Below are positions 35,036-43,741 of a stretch of DNA of 64,000 nt, piece by piece. The DNA lies in NCBI RefSeq assembly GCF_016522535.1, contig NZ_JAEHOI010000001.1, positions 62,001 to 126,000 of the forward strand. Reading direction: 5' to 3'. This DNA comes from Leucobacter edaphi (GTDB lineage Bacteria > Actinomycetota > Actinomycetes > Actinomycetales > Microbacteriaceae). The notes beneath the pieces are model-generated. The model was not told the origin of the DNA. It ran no database searches and was given only the letters and a program-made list of their open reading frames with translations. Numbering within the stretch: the stretch's first letter is position 1; each line of letters starts with the position of its first letter. The position numbers were made by a program, and so were the translations under genes.

Positions 35036-35164
35036 GCGTGACCCCCTTACACATTCGGGCCTCGCGGGAAATGATCCGCGAGGCAGGTACCAATTCAAAT
35101 AGACGTATGGAGCAGATTCTAGCATGACCGGATCGCTCTCAAACGCGGCCGGTACCATGGGGAC

Positions 35165-35794
35165 GTGACCTCTCAGCGCCGTCCGACCCGGATCATTCTC
35201 TTCGTCGTGCTCGCCATCGCGATCATTGCGCTCGTCGTTGCAGCGGTCATCGCGATCCCCATCTTGACCCACCAAAGTGCGGGCGGATCAGGGCAAAATG
35301 TGCCCACCGAGATCGTTTCTTCTGCGTCGGCGAAGGGTGCGGACGAGCGCACACGGACCCTCGAAGCGGTCGATTCCGACGGTAAACCGGCGGATCTTGC
35401 GGCGATCGCGCCGGGCGAACGCATCACGGTGAAGGGCACTGGTTTCGATGCCGGAATCGGAATATACCTCGCGTTCTGCGCGATTCCCGGATCCCCTGAT
35501 GAGAAACCGGGCCCGTGTCTCGGAGGGATCCCGAAGGGGGCGACCGACGGGACCGTTGACAAGTCGGCGCTCACGAGCGCCTGGATTACGAGCGACTGGG
35601 CCTGGCGGGCCTTCGCGACGCACTCCTTTGAGCGGGACGGCGCATTCAGCGTCACCCTGACGGTTCCGGAGGCGACGGGCGATGGGCTCGACTGCCGCGT
35701 CACCCGCTGCGCGATCTCGACCCGAGCGGATCACACCGCGACGAAGGACCGGGTGCAGGACATGCTCCTCCCGGTGGCCTTCGCAAAGGAGTAG
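35165..35794 (+). CDS. Secreted or membrane-anchored protein of unknown function
   Basis: A 209-residue protein. A single N-terminal helix (IILFVVLAIAIIALVVAAVIAIPIL) follows TSQRRPTR. The outer domain is beta-rich, with ITVKGTGFDAGIGIYLAFCA, PGPCLGGIPKG and GLDCRVTRCAIST, giving two Cys pairs as in neocarzinostatin-like or HtaA-associated beta-sandwiches (suggestive only). TACCAT at 35153-35158 lies six bases before the GTG, implying a leaderless mRNA. Confidence 0.65.
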   Translation: MTSQRRPTRIILFVVLAIAIIALVVAAVIAIPILTHQSAGGSGQNVPTEIVSSASAKGADERTRTLEAVDSDGKPADLAAIAPGERITVKGTGFDAGIGIYLAFCAIPGSPDEKPGPCLGGIPKGATDGTVDKSALTSAWITSDWAWRAFATHSFERDGAFSVTLTVPEATGDGLDCRVTRCAISTRADHTATKDRVQDMLLPVAFAKE

Positions 35795-35888
35795 GGGCAA
35801 ACACACCGCTCGCGACGGGGTATGCGGGGCGTTCGTCTCGCAGGCCTGGGCCGCGGGCCTGCGCCGACGGCCTGAGCCCCGGGCCCGA

Positions 35889-37202
35889 TCAGCCCGCGGT
35901 GAGCGGGGCGATCACGAGCGTCGCGATCGTGTAGATCGCGAGCCCGGCGAGGGAGCCCACCACCGTTCCGTTCAGACGGATGAACTGGAGATCTTTGCCC
36001 ACCTGAAGCTCGATCTTCTCGGCGGCCTCCTGCGCATCCCAGCGCTGGACCGTCTCCGTCACCACGCTCGCGAGATCGTGGCGGTAGGTGCGGACGAGGT
36101 GCTCGACGACATCCATCACCCAGACATCGATCTTGTACTGCAGCGTCGGGTCATCGAGGAGCCGGTGCCCGAAGTCCTGGCTGGCTGAAACGATCCGGGT
36201 GCGCAATTCGCTCCGCGGATCCTCCAGCATCTCCACGAGTGCAGCGCGGGCCGACTCCCAGGTGCTTGCGGCGAGCGCCCGGATCCGCGGGCTGTCGAAC
36301 ACCTCGTGCTTGAAGCTCTCGAGCTGCTCCTGGAGCCGCTCCTGCTCCTGCAGGTCGCGCGAGAGGTCGGTGAGGAAGCGGGAGATCGCGATCCGAAGCG
36401 GGTGCTGCCGGTCCTCTGCGACGGCGCGGCAGAAGCGCACGGCCTCCGCGTGGAGGCGCTGATCGACGAAGCGGTCCACGACGCTCGGCACCCATCCGGG
36501 GAGTCTGGAGGACGCCACGCGATCGAAGGCCTCCGGGTGGTCGATGAGCCACTCCTCCATGCGCTCGGCGGCCACGTCGACGAGGGTCTCGTGGTGCTCC
36601 CCGCCGACGAAGGTCTCGGTGGCGCGGCCGAGCAGCGGCCCCCACTCCGGCTCCACGACATGCTTGCGCACCAGGGACTCGATGAGGTCGCGTACGTCGT
36701 CGTCGTTGAGTACGGTGAGAGCGCCGAGCCCGGCGCTCGCGACGGCGGATCCCGCGCGCTCCGCGTTCTTGCGCTGCGACAGCCACTCGCCCGCCATGCG
36801 GGCACCGCTGATCTCGGAGAGCTTGCCGTGCACCACATCGTCCGCGAGGAAGTTCTCTTCGATGAACGAGCCGAGCCCCTCTCCGATGTCGTCCTTTTTC
36901 GCCGAGATCAGGTTGGTGTGGGGGATGGGGAGGCCGAGCGGGCGTCGGAAGAGGGCGGTCACCGCGAACCAGTCGGCGAGGCCGCCGACCATGCCGCCCT
37001 CGCTCGCCGCGCGAACGTAGCCGAACGCGGGGAAGCGATCCTGCAGCGCGAACGACACGACGAAGACGATCGCCATGAAGATCAGCAGCCCGACGGCGAT
37101 GGCCTGCATGCGCCGAAGTTCGGCGAGGCGTTGGAAGTCTGCTGGGGTGGTCGCTCCGAGCGTGCGAGCGGTGCGGGACTGCGGCATTCCGTTATTATCC
37201 AC
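35889..37202 (-). CDS. DUF445 membrane protein
   Basis: A 437-residue protein with an N-terminal helix (AIAVGLLIFMAIVFVVSFALQ), the conserved FGYVRAASEGGMVGGLADWFAVTALFRRPLGLPIPHTNLI signature and a C-terminal helix (VGSLAGLAIYTIATLVIAP) that define DUF445. The middle is helical and cytosolic. No function has been established for the family. Start either GTG 37202 or ATG 37187. Confidence 0.88.
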   Translation of the reverse strand: MDNNGMPQSRTARTLGATTPADFQRLAELRRMQAIAVGLLIFMAIVFVVSFALQDRFPAFGYVRAASEGGMVGGLADWFAVTALFRRPLGLPIPHTNLISAKKDDIGEGLGSFIEENFLADDVVHGKLSEISGARMAGEWLSQRKNAERAGSAVASAGLGALTVLNDDDVRDLIESLVRKHVVEPEWGPLLGRATETFVGGEHHETLVDVAAERMEEWLIDHPEAFDRVASSRLPGWVPSVVDRFVDQRLHAEAVRFCRAVAEDRQHPLRIAISRFLTDLSRDLQEQERLQEQLESFKHEVFDSPRIRALAASTWESARAALVEMLEDPRSELRTRIVSASQDFGHRLLDDPTLQYKIDVWVMDVVEHLVRTYRHDLASVVTETVQRWDAQEAAEKIELQVGKDLQFIRLNGTVVGSLAGLAIYTIATLVIAPLTAG

Positions 37203-37362
37203 CCGAACGCGCGCGGGGTGTTCTCAGGGTCTCCCGAGAGCGGGCGCCGGGGGCTCCCCGCACCGTTCCGAGCCCGATCGGCTCGGTGAGAGTCCCAGGT
37301 CGGGGGTGAGATCGAGGGTTTCAGCGCGCGCCGAGCCTGAGGCTGCGTGGGATAATCGCCCC

Positions 37363-40300
37363 ATGCACCTGTTGACGGCGTTCAGCCTGAAGAACCGCGC
37401 GCTCATCGCGCTCGTGACCATCGTGGCGGCCGTGTTCGGGCTGATCGGGGTGAGCTCCCTCAAACAGGAGCTCATGCCGTCGGTGCAGTACCCGGCGATC
37501 GCGATCGTCACGAGCTATCCGGGTGCCTCGCCCGAGGTGGTGAACAAGGACGTTTCCGGGCCGATCGAAACGGCGCTAAAGGGCGTTCCGCAGCTCGAAT
37601 CGACGAACGCCACATCGACCACGGGGTCATCGATGGTCGTGGCGCAGTTCACCTATGGGATCGATCTTCCCTCGACGGAGCAGAAGGTCGAGCGCGCGAT
37701 CAGCCGGATCTCGAAGCAGCTGCCGGCTGCGGCCGACTCGCAGGTGCTCTCGGGAAGTATCGACGACTTCCCGGTGATCCAGATCGCCGTCACCCCCGGC
37801 TCCGGCCAGACGAGCGAGCAGACGGCCGCGCTCATCACGCGCCTCGTCACGCCGAAGCTCAGCGACCTCGACGGCGTGCGGGACGCCCAGCTGTCGGGCG
37901 CCCCTGTCAACCGCATCACCATCACGCCGGACTCGAAAAAGCTCGCCGATCAGGGTCTGACGACGCAGTCGATCACCGATGCCCTCCAGCAGAGCGGGGT
38001 GCTCGTCGCCGCGGGAACGGTCGACGACGGTGACCAGACGCTCGCGGTGCAGGCGGGCTCGGAGATCACCTCGGCGAAGGCGATCGCGGATCTGCCGATC
38101 CCGCGGAGCGCGGCGTCGATCGCCGCGGAGCAGCAGGCCGCAGCGCAGGCGCAGCAGCAGGCCCAGGCGGCCGACGCCGCCCGGCAGGCGCAGGCAGAGG
38201 GCGGCGATCCGGCGCAGCAGGCGCAGCTCCAGGCGCAGGCCGAGCAGCAGGCTCAGGCGCCGTCAGCGCCCCGATCGACCGCCGTGGCGAAGATCGGTGA
38301 GGTCGCGAAGGTCGTAGAGGGCCCCGGCCCCGTGACGAGCATCTCCCGGGTCAACGGCGCGGAGGCGCTGTCGATCGCCGTGACGAAGATGTCCGCCGCG
38401 AACACGGTCGACGTCTCGCACGCGGTGCAGCAGAAGCTCGACGAACTGCAGGATCAGCTCGACGGCGCGAAGCTCACCGTCATTTTCGATCAGGCGCCCT
38501 ATGTCGAGCAGTCGATCGAGACCCTCGCGGTCGAGGGCATGCTCGGCCTGCTCTTCGCCGTGCTCGTGATCCTCGTCTTCCTGATGTCCGTGCGGGCGAC
38601 GCTCGTGACGGCGATCTCGATCCCGACCTCGGTGCTGCTCACCTTCGTCGGGCTCAACTTCGCCGAGTACTCGCTCAACATGCTGACGCTCGGCGCACTG
38701 ACGATCTCGATCGGCCGCGTCGTCGACGACTCGATCGTGGTCATCGAGAACATCAAGCGCCACCTGGCGGACGGGCCGGATCGCGCCGCGACGATCATTA
38801 CGGCGGTGCGCGAGGTCGCGGGGGCGATCACGGCGTCCACCGTGACGACGGTCGCGGTGTTCCTGCCGATGGCGTTCGTGGACGGCATGGTCGGGGAGAT
38901 GTTCCGTCCGTTCGCGTTCACCGTGACGATCGCGCTGGCGGCGTCGCTCCTCGTCTCGCTCACGATCGTGCCCGTGCTCGCCTACTGGTTCCTGCGCCCG
39001 GAGGCCACGGCGAAGCGGTCGCGCCGCGGGAAGCGCGCCGCGTCGGCGGGCGCGTCCGAGGGCGCGATTGAGGCGCCAAAGACGTCTGAGATCTCCGAGG
39101 CTCCCGAGGCACCCGAGGCCACGCACGGCGCGCACGCGGCCGACGCCCGGACCTCGTCGACCGAGCCGGTACGCCTCAACGCACTGCAGCGTGGATACCG
39201 TCCCGTGATCACCTGGACCCTGAAGCGGCCCGCGATCACGCTGATCATCGCCATCGCGGTGTTCGTTGGCACGATGGCGGCGACGCCCCTCATGAAGACG
39301 AACTACATGGGCGAGGACGGCCAGAACGAGATCGGCCTCGTGCAGACGCTCGCGCCCGGAACGAGCCTCGACGCCCAGCTCGCGCAGGTGAAGCGGGTCG
39401 AGGACGCCCTGAAGGGGATGAAGGACATCGAGACCGTGCAGGTCACGATCGGTTCGGCGGGAACCGGCATGGCGGCGATCTTCGGCGGTGGCGGCGACGG
39501 CACCATCAACTACTCGCTGTCGACGTCTCCCGACGCTGATCAGGCGGTCCTGCAGGACAAGATCCGCAAGGCCGCTGCACAGCTCGACGATGCTGGGGAC
39601 TTCGCGATCGCCCAGTCCGGCGGCGGGATGACCGCGAGCAGCGAGATCCAGGTCAACGTGACGGCCCCGGATCAGGAGACCCTCGCGAAGGCGAGCGACG
39701 TGGTCCTCGCGAAGCTCAAGGACGCCGAGGGGCTGAAGCAGGTGCAGAGCGATCTCGCCCAATCGCGCCCCTACCTCGCGATCGAGGTCGACCGCGAGGC
39801 CGCGGCGAAGGCCGGACTGTCGGAGGCCGCGCTCGCCGGACAGGTGGCGCAAGCGATGCAGCCGACCCAGATCGGGCAGATCACGATCGACGCCGACAAC
39901 GTCGCCGTCTACCTCGCGTCCGACGCGCCGCCGACCGATCTGGCTGGCGTGAAGGCATTGAAGGTGCAGACCGCGACGGGCGAGCAGAGCCTCAGCGCGC
40001 TCGCCAAGGTCGAGGTCGCCGACGGCCCGGTGAGCATCACGACCGAGGACGGCGCGCGCACCGTGACCGTCTCCGCGCTGCCGCAGGGCGATGACCTCAC
40101 CACCGCGAGCGCGTCCGTCGCGACCGCGCTCGACCAGGCGAAACTCCCCGCCGGTGCGACCGCGAAGGCCGGCGGTGTCATGTCCCAGCAGGCCGACGCC
40201 TTCAGACAACTCGGGATCGCGCTGCTCGCAGCCGTGCTCATCGTCTACGTGGTGATGGTGGCGACGTTCCGCAGTCTGCTGCAGCCGCTGCTGCTGCTCA

Positions 40301-41883
40301 TCTCGGTCCCGTTCGCCGCGACCGGCGCGCTGCTGCTCCTCATCGCCACGGGCATCCCGCTCGGCGTCGCCTCCCTGATCGGCGTGCTGATGCTCGTCGG
40401 CATCGTGGTGACCAACGCGATCGTGCTCATCGACCTCGTGAACCAGTACCGCAGGCGCGGCGACGGACTGTACGACGCCGTGGTGCACGGATCGCTCCAG
40501 AGGCTCCGCCCGATCGTGATGACGGCGCTCGCGACGATCCTCGCGCTCACGCCCATGGGCCTCGGGATCACCGGCCACGGCGGGTTCATCTCGCAGCCGC
40601 TCGCGGTCGTCGTGATCGGCGGCCTGCTCTCGTCGACGGTGCTCACGCTCGTGGTGCTGCCGACGCTGTACTACGCGGTCGAGCGGGCCCGCGAGCGCAG
40701 CGCCGAGAAGCGCGCCAGGAAGCGCGAGGGCCGGGTCGCCGGAGCCGCAGCCGTCGGGGCCGGCGCGCTCGCCGCAGCCGGTTCGGGCATCGGCGGCGGC
40801 GCGCCGGCCGGTGAGCCGAGCCAGGACGCGGAGCCGGGGGAACGCCCCGCAGCGGAGGCGGGGTCCTCCGCTGATGATCTCGCTGCCTCTCCCGGTGGGG
40901 TCTCCGAACGCCACCAGGATCAGGACCGAGCGCCGGAAGTCACGCCGGCGGAGCTGGCCTCAGCGACCCCGCTCGCCAGCGCGGCTGGCGATCCTGATCC
41001 TGACCAGGTCTCCGGTGCCGAGCAGGCTCGCGACCGGGAGGACAACGGCGCTTCAGCCGAGCACGCGAGCCCGAGCGAGCGGGGCGGCGCCCCGGGTGCA
41101 GCGGCCGGTCGGGACGCCGACGACGAAGCGGGAGCCGAGGTCGACGCTCCAGTCGCCTCCGATTCCGACCGCGATCCCGATTCCGATTCCGATTCCGATC
41201 TCGATTCTGCTTCCAACGGCGGTGCCGATTCCGGTACCGATTCCGCCATCGTCACGGGCCCGCCGACGATGGAGAATCTCCTGGTCGGGGGAGAAGAAGT
41301 CGCCGACGCGACGACCCGTCTCGCGATCCTCGATGAGCTCATGCGGGCGGGACTCGCCGCCCCCGAGGTCGCGGAGCGGGCCAGCCGCCGCAACCGTCCC
41401 GAGGCCGCCGAGGGTCACGCCGAGACCGAGACCGAGGCCGAGGTCTGGGCCGAGTCCGAGTCCGAATCGACCGAGGAGGCGGAGGACCCCGCGACCGAGG
41501 TTCCCGCCGCCGAAGCCTCCGAGGCTGCCTCGCCGGAAGCGGACGGTGAGTCCCATGCGACGGAGGGCGCAGCGTCCATCGAAGCGATCCTGCGTGAGGC
41601 CGAGGCCGCGGACGAACCCGAGGCCGCGGACGACCCCGCTCCCGAGGCCGCACCGGGTCCGGGAGCGCTGAGTGACGAAGACCTGGTCGCAGACGAGGAA
41701 CCCGAGGACACGCGCAACGAGGACGCTCCGCACCCTGACCGGGCCGGTCCCCTCGGGGCGGCCGGGGCTTCAGCCGCGCCCGGTGACGGACTGCTGAGCT
41801 GGGAGCAGCTCCTGTGGCAGGCTACTCAGGAGACGGACGAGGAGCCGGGGTCCAAGCGCTCGGCTTCCGACGAGGAGGAGTAG
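37363..41883 (+). CDS. RND-family efflux transporter with long acidic tail
   Basis: A 1,506-residue RND pump. The N-terminus FSLKNRALIALVTIVAAVFG, VVDDSIVVIENIKRHLADGP in helix 4 and the second half helices (YVVMVATFRSLLQPLLLLIS, LVGIVVTNAIVLIDLV) mark the SwrC/AcrB-like group. Odd parts: an Ala/Gln-rich coiled-coil insert at about 252-306 in the first porter domain, a 60-residue linker at about 546-606, and a cytosolic tail from about 1110 to 1506 that is Asp/Glu/Ser/Ala-rich, with DSDRDPDSDSDSDLDS near 1266 and short ordered motifs (TMENLLVGGEEV, LSWEQLLWQATQE). GATAAT at 37351-37356 is six bases before the ATG, so the mRNA is leaderless. The helicase gene starts one base after its stop. 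Confidence 0.9.
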   Translation: MHLLTAFSLKNRALIALVTIVAAVFGLIGVSSLKQELMPSVQYPAIAIVTSYPGASPEVVNKDVSGPIETALKGVPQLESTNATSTTGSSMVVAQFTYGIDLPSTEQKVERAISRISKQLPAAADSQVLSGSIDDFPVIQIAVTPGSGQTSEQTAALITRLVTPKLSDLDGVRDAQLSGAPVNRITITPDSKKLADQGLTTQSITDALQQSGVLVAAGTVDDGDQTLAVQAGSEITSAKAIADLPIPRSAASIAAEQQAAAQAQQQAQAADAARQAQAEGGDPAQQAQLQAQAEQQAQAPSAPRSTAVAKIGEVAKVVEGPGPVTSISRVNGAEALSIAVTKMSAANTVDVSHAVQQKLDELQDQLDGAKLTVIFDQAPYVEQSIETLAVEGMLGLLFAVLVILVFLMSVRATLVTAISIPTSVLLTFVGLNFAEYSLNMLTLGALTISIGRVVDDSIVVIENIKRHLADGPDRAATIITAVREVAGAITASTVTTVAVFLPMAFVDGMVGEMFRPFAFTVTIALAASLLVSLTIVPVLAYWFLRPEATAKRSRRGKRAASAGASEGAIEAPKTSEISEAPEAPEATHGAHAADARTSSTEPVRLNALQRGYRPVITWTLKRPAITLIIAIAVFVGTMAATPLMKTNYMGEDGQNEIGLVQTLAPGTSLDAQLAQVKRVEDALKGMKDIETVQVTIGSAGTGMAAIFGGGGDGTINYSLSTSPDADQAVLQDKIRKAAAQLDDAGDFAIAQSGGGMTASSEIQVNVTAPDQETLAKASDVVLAKLKDAEGLKQVQSDLAQSRPYLAIEVDREAAAKAGLSEAALAGQVAQAMQPTQIGQITIDADNVAVYLASDAPPTDLAGVKALKVQTATGEQSLSALAKVEVADGPVSITTEDGARTVTVSALPQGDDLTTASASVATALDQAKLPAGATAKAGGVMSQQADAFRQLGIALLAAVLIVYVVMVATFRSLLQPLLLLISVPFAATGALLLLIATGIPLGVASLIGVLMLVGIVVTNAIVLIDLVNQYRRRGDGLYDAVVHGSLQRLRPIVMTALATILALTPMGLGITGHGGFISQPLAVVVIGGLLSSTVLTLVVLPTLYYAVERARERSAEKRARKREGRVAGAAAVGAGALAAAGSGIGGGAPAGEPSQDAEPGERPAAEAGSSADDLAASPGGVSERHQDQDRAPEVTPAELASATPLASAAGDPDPDQVSGAEQARDREDNGASAEHASPSERGGAPGAAAGRDADDEAGAEVDAPVASDSDRDPDSDSDSDLDSASNGGADSGTDSAIVTGPPTMENLLVGGEEVADATTRLAILDELMRAGLAAPEVAERASRRNRPEAAEGHAETETEAEVWAESESESTEEAEDPATEVPAAEASEAASPEADGESHATEGAASIEAILREAEAADEPEAADDPAPEAAPGPGALSDEDLVADEEPEDTRNEDAPHPDRAGPLGAAGASAAPGDGLLSWEQLLWQATQETDEEPGSKRSASDEEE

Positions 41884-41884
41884 C

Positions 41885-43525
41885 GTGGCCCAGCGCAAGC
41901 GCGGCGGTTTCAAAGCCCCGGCGAACTATGAGCCCGGCCGAAAGCCGAAGAGCAAGTTCCGAGGACAGCGCTTCGCCGACGGCGCGCAGGGGCAGGGCAA
42001 GCCGCGGCGCGGCGATGCTGCGGACGGGCGAGCGGCTCGCGACGGAGATCGGGACCGGGCGCGGGACCGCGATCGGGATCGCGATCGCGGACAGGATCAG
42101 GATCGGAATCGCGACCGAAATCGCGACCGGGATCAGGGCCTGGGCCGGGGTCGGGACCACCGCGAGCAGCGTCAGCGGACTCAGGCCTCGCAGCCGGCGC
42201 CTGCCCAGCGGGGGAGGGCGAAGCCGCTGCCGCGGGCAAGGGTGACGACCGCCGCGGAGGCGAGGAAGACCTCGTTCGCGGCGCTCGGCCTCGGCGGCAA
42301 CCTCCAGCGAGTCCTCGGCGAACTCGGCGCCGACCGGCCATTCCCCATTCAGGTGGCGACGATCCCGGACACGATCGCGGGTCGTGACGTGCTCGGGCGT
42401 GCTCGCACCGGTTCGGGCAAGACGATCGCGTTCGGCGCAGGCCTCGTGGAGCGGCTGCTCAAGCTGAAGGCGGAGGGCGCGTTCGCGGCCGACGCCGCGG
42501 CGGCGAAGCCGAAGCGCGGCGAGCGCACCGAGCGCAGTGCGAAGCCGGGCCGCGCCGCGACGCGCAAGCCCAAGGCCCTGATCCTCGCCCCGACCCGCGA
42601 GCTCGCCCTGCAGATCGACCGGACGGTCCAGCCGCTCGCCAGGGCCGTCGGTTTTTACACCGCGCAGCTGGTCGGCGGGCAGCCGCTCGACCCGCAGATC
42701 CACGCGCTCTCCCGTGGGATCGATATCGTGATCGGCACCCCAGGCCGGGTGCAGGATCTCGTGAATCGGCGGAAGCTTGATCTCCGTGAGGTCGTCGTGA
42801 CGGTGATCGACGAGGCCGATCACATGTGCGATCTGGGGTTCCTTGAACCCGTGCAGCGGGTGCTGCGCGAGACGGCGCGGCGCGGGCAGCGGTTGCTGTT
42901 CTCTGCGACCCTCGACACGGCCGTCCAGGAGCTCGTCGACGAGTTCCTGCGCGATCCCGCGGTGCACGAGGCGGAGGAGGCGAAGGCCGGCAGGGTTGCG
43001 CACCGCGTGCTCGTGGTGCTGCGCGAGGACAAGGAACGCGCGCTGCTCCAGCTCGTTCGGGAACCGGGCCGGATCATGGTGTTCTGCCGAACCCGCGCTT
43101 TCGCGGAGGCCCTCACGGAGCGGTTCACCGAGGAGGGGATCGACGCGATCGCCCTGCACGGTGACCTGTCGCAGTCGCGGAGGGAGCGCAACCTCGAGCG
43201 CTTCGCCTCGGGGAAGTCCCGGGTGCTCGTGGCCACCGATGTCGCCGCCCGCGGCATTCACGTCGACGACGTGGATCTCGTGCTGCAGGCGGATCCGCCC
43301 GACGACGCGAAGACCTACGTGCACCGGGCCGGCCGAACGGGCCGCGCCGGTGACGAGGGCAGGGTCGATACCGTCATCGCGCGAACGCGCCAGCAGCGGA
43401 CCAGGGAGATGCTCGCCGAGGCCGGGATTGAGGCCGAGTACTTCGGAGACTTCGTGCCCGAGGGCGCGGTCGGTGTGCAGCGCGCCGGCTGGATCCCGGG
43501 GAAGACGCCCCACCGGCGGAAGTAG
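41885..43525 (+). CDS. DEAD-box RNA helicase with Arg-Asp repeat N-terminus
   Basis: A 546-residue helicase. After a disordered N-terminus with RD repeats (DRDRARDRDRDRDRGQDQDR and continuing to about residue 85), the core motifs appear in order: ARTGSGKT (about 172), PTRELA, TPGR, DEAD (about 310), SAT, ATDVAARGIH and HRAGRTGRAG. It unwinds RNA in ribosome assembly or decay; no partner can be named. The repeat is encoded by a GATCGGGATCGC-like minisatellite at about 42040-42150, so its length may vary. GTG 41885 begins one base after the RND stop, so it is coupled to that gene. Confidence 0.93.
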   Translation: MAQRKRGGFKAPANYEPGRKPKSKFRGQRFADGAQGQGKPRRGDAADGRAARDGDRDRARDRDRDRDRGQDQDRNRDRNRDRDQGLGRGRDHREQRQRTQASQPAPAQRGRAKPLPRARVTTAAEARKTSFAALGLGGNLQRVLGELGADRPFPIQVATIPDTIAGRDVLGRARTGSGKTIAFGAGLVERLLKLKAEGAFAADAAAAKPKRGERTERSAKPGRAATRKPKALILAPTRELALQIDRTVQPLARAVGFYTAQLVGGQPLDPQIHALSRGIDIVIGTPGRVQDLVNRRKLDLREVVVTVIDEADHMCDLGFLEPVQRVLRETARRGQRLLFSATLDTAVQELVDEFLRDPAVHEAEEAKAGRVAHRVLVVLREDKERALLQLVREPGRIMVFCRTRAFAEALTERFTEEGIDAIALHGDLSQSRRERNLERFASGKSRVLVATDVAARGIHVDDVDLVLQADPPDDAKTYVHRAGRTGRAGDEGRVDTVIARTRQQRTREMLAEAGIEAEYFGDFVPEGAVGVQRAGWIPGKTPHRRK

Positions 43526-43741
43526 CCGGTCCCAGGAGGAAACCGCCGCGCGGTTCTTGCCGTTACCTCCAGTCGCGGGCATCGCGTTTTGTATGGTACC
43601 CACAGTGCCTCCGGGGTGATCGGGCACCCCTTCTGGTGGAATGACGAGCAGCTGTTGTCCGTGTCGGTGGCTCGGCCTAGCCTGGCTGCAGAACCTCGCG
43701 GGTCGACGATCGATCCGCCATTCGCAGGCGAAGGAGTTTCG

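Noticed and set aside
38263-40914. 883-residue minus-strand frame
   Set aside because: Complement of the RND gene; His/Asp/Arg-rich shadow typical of high GC.
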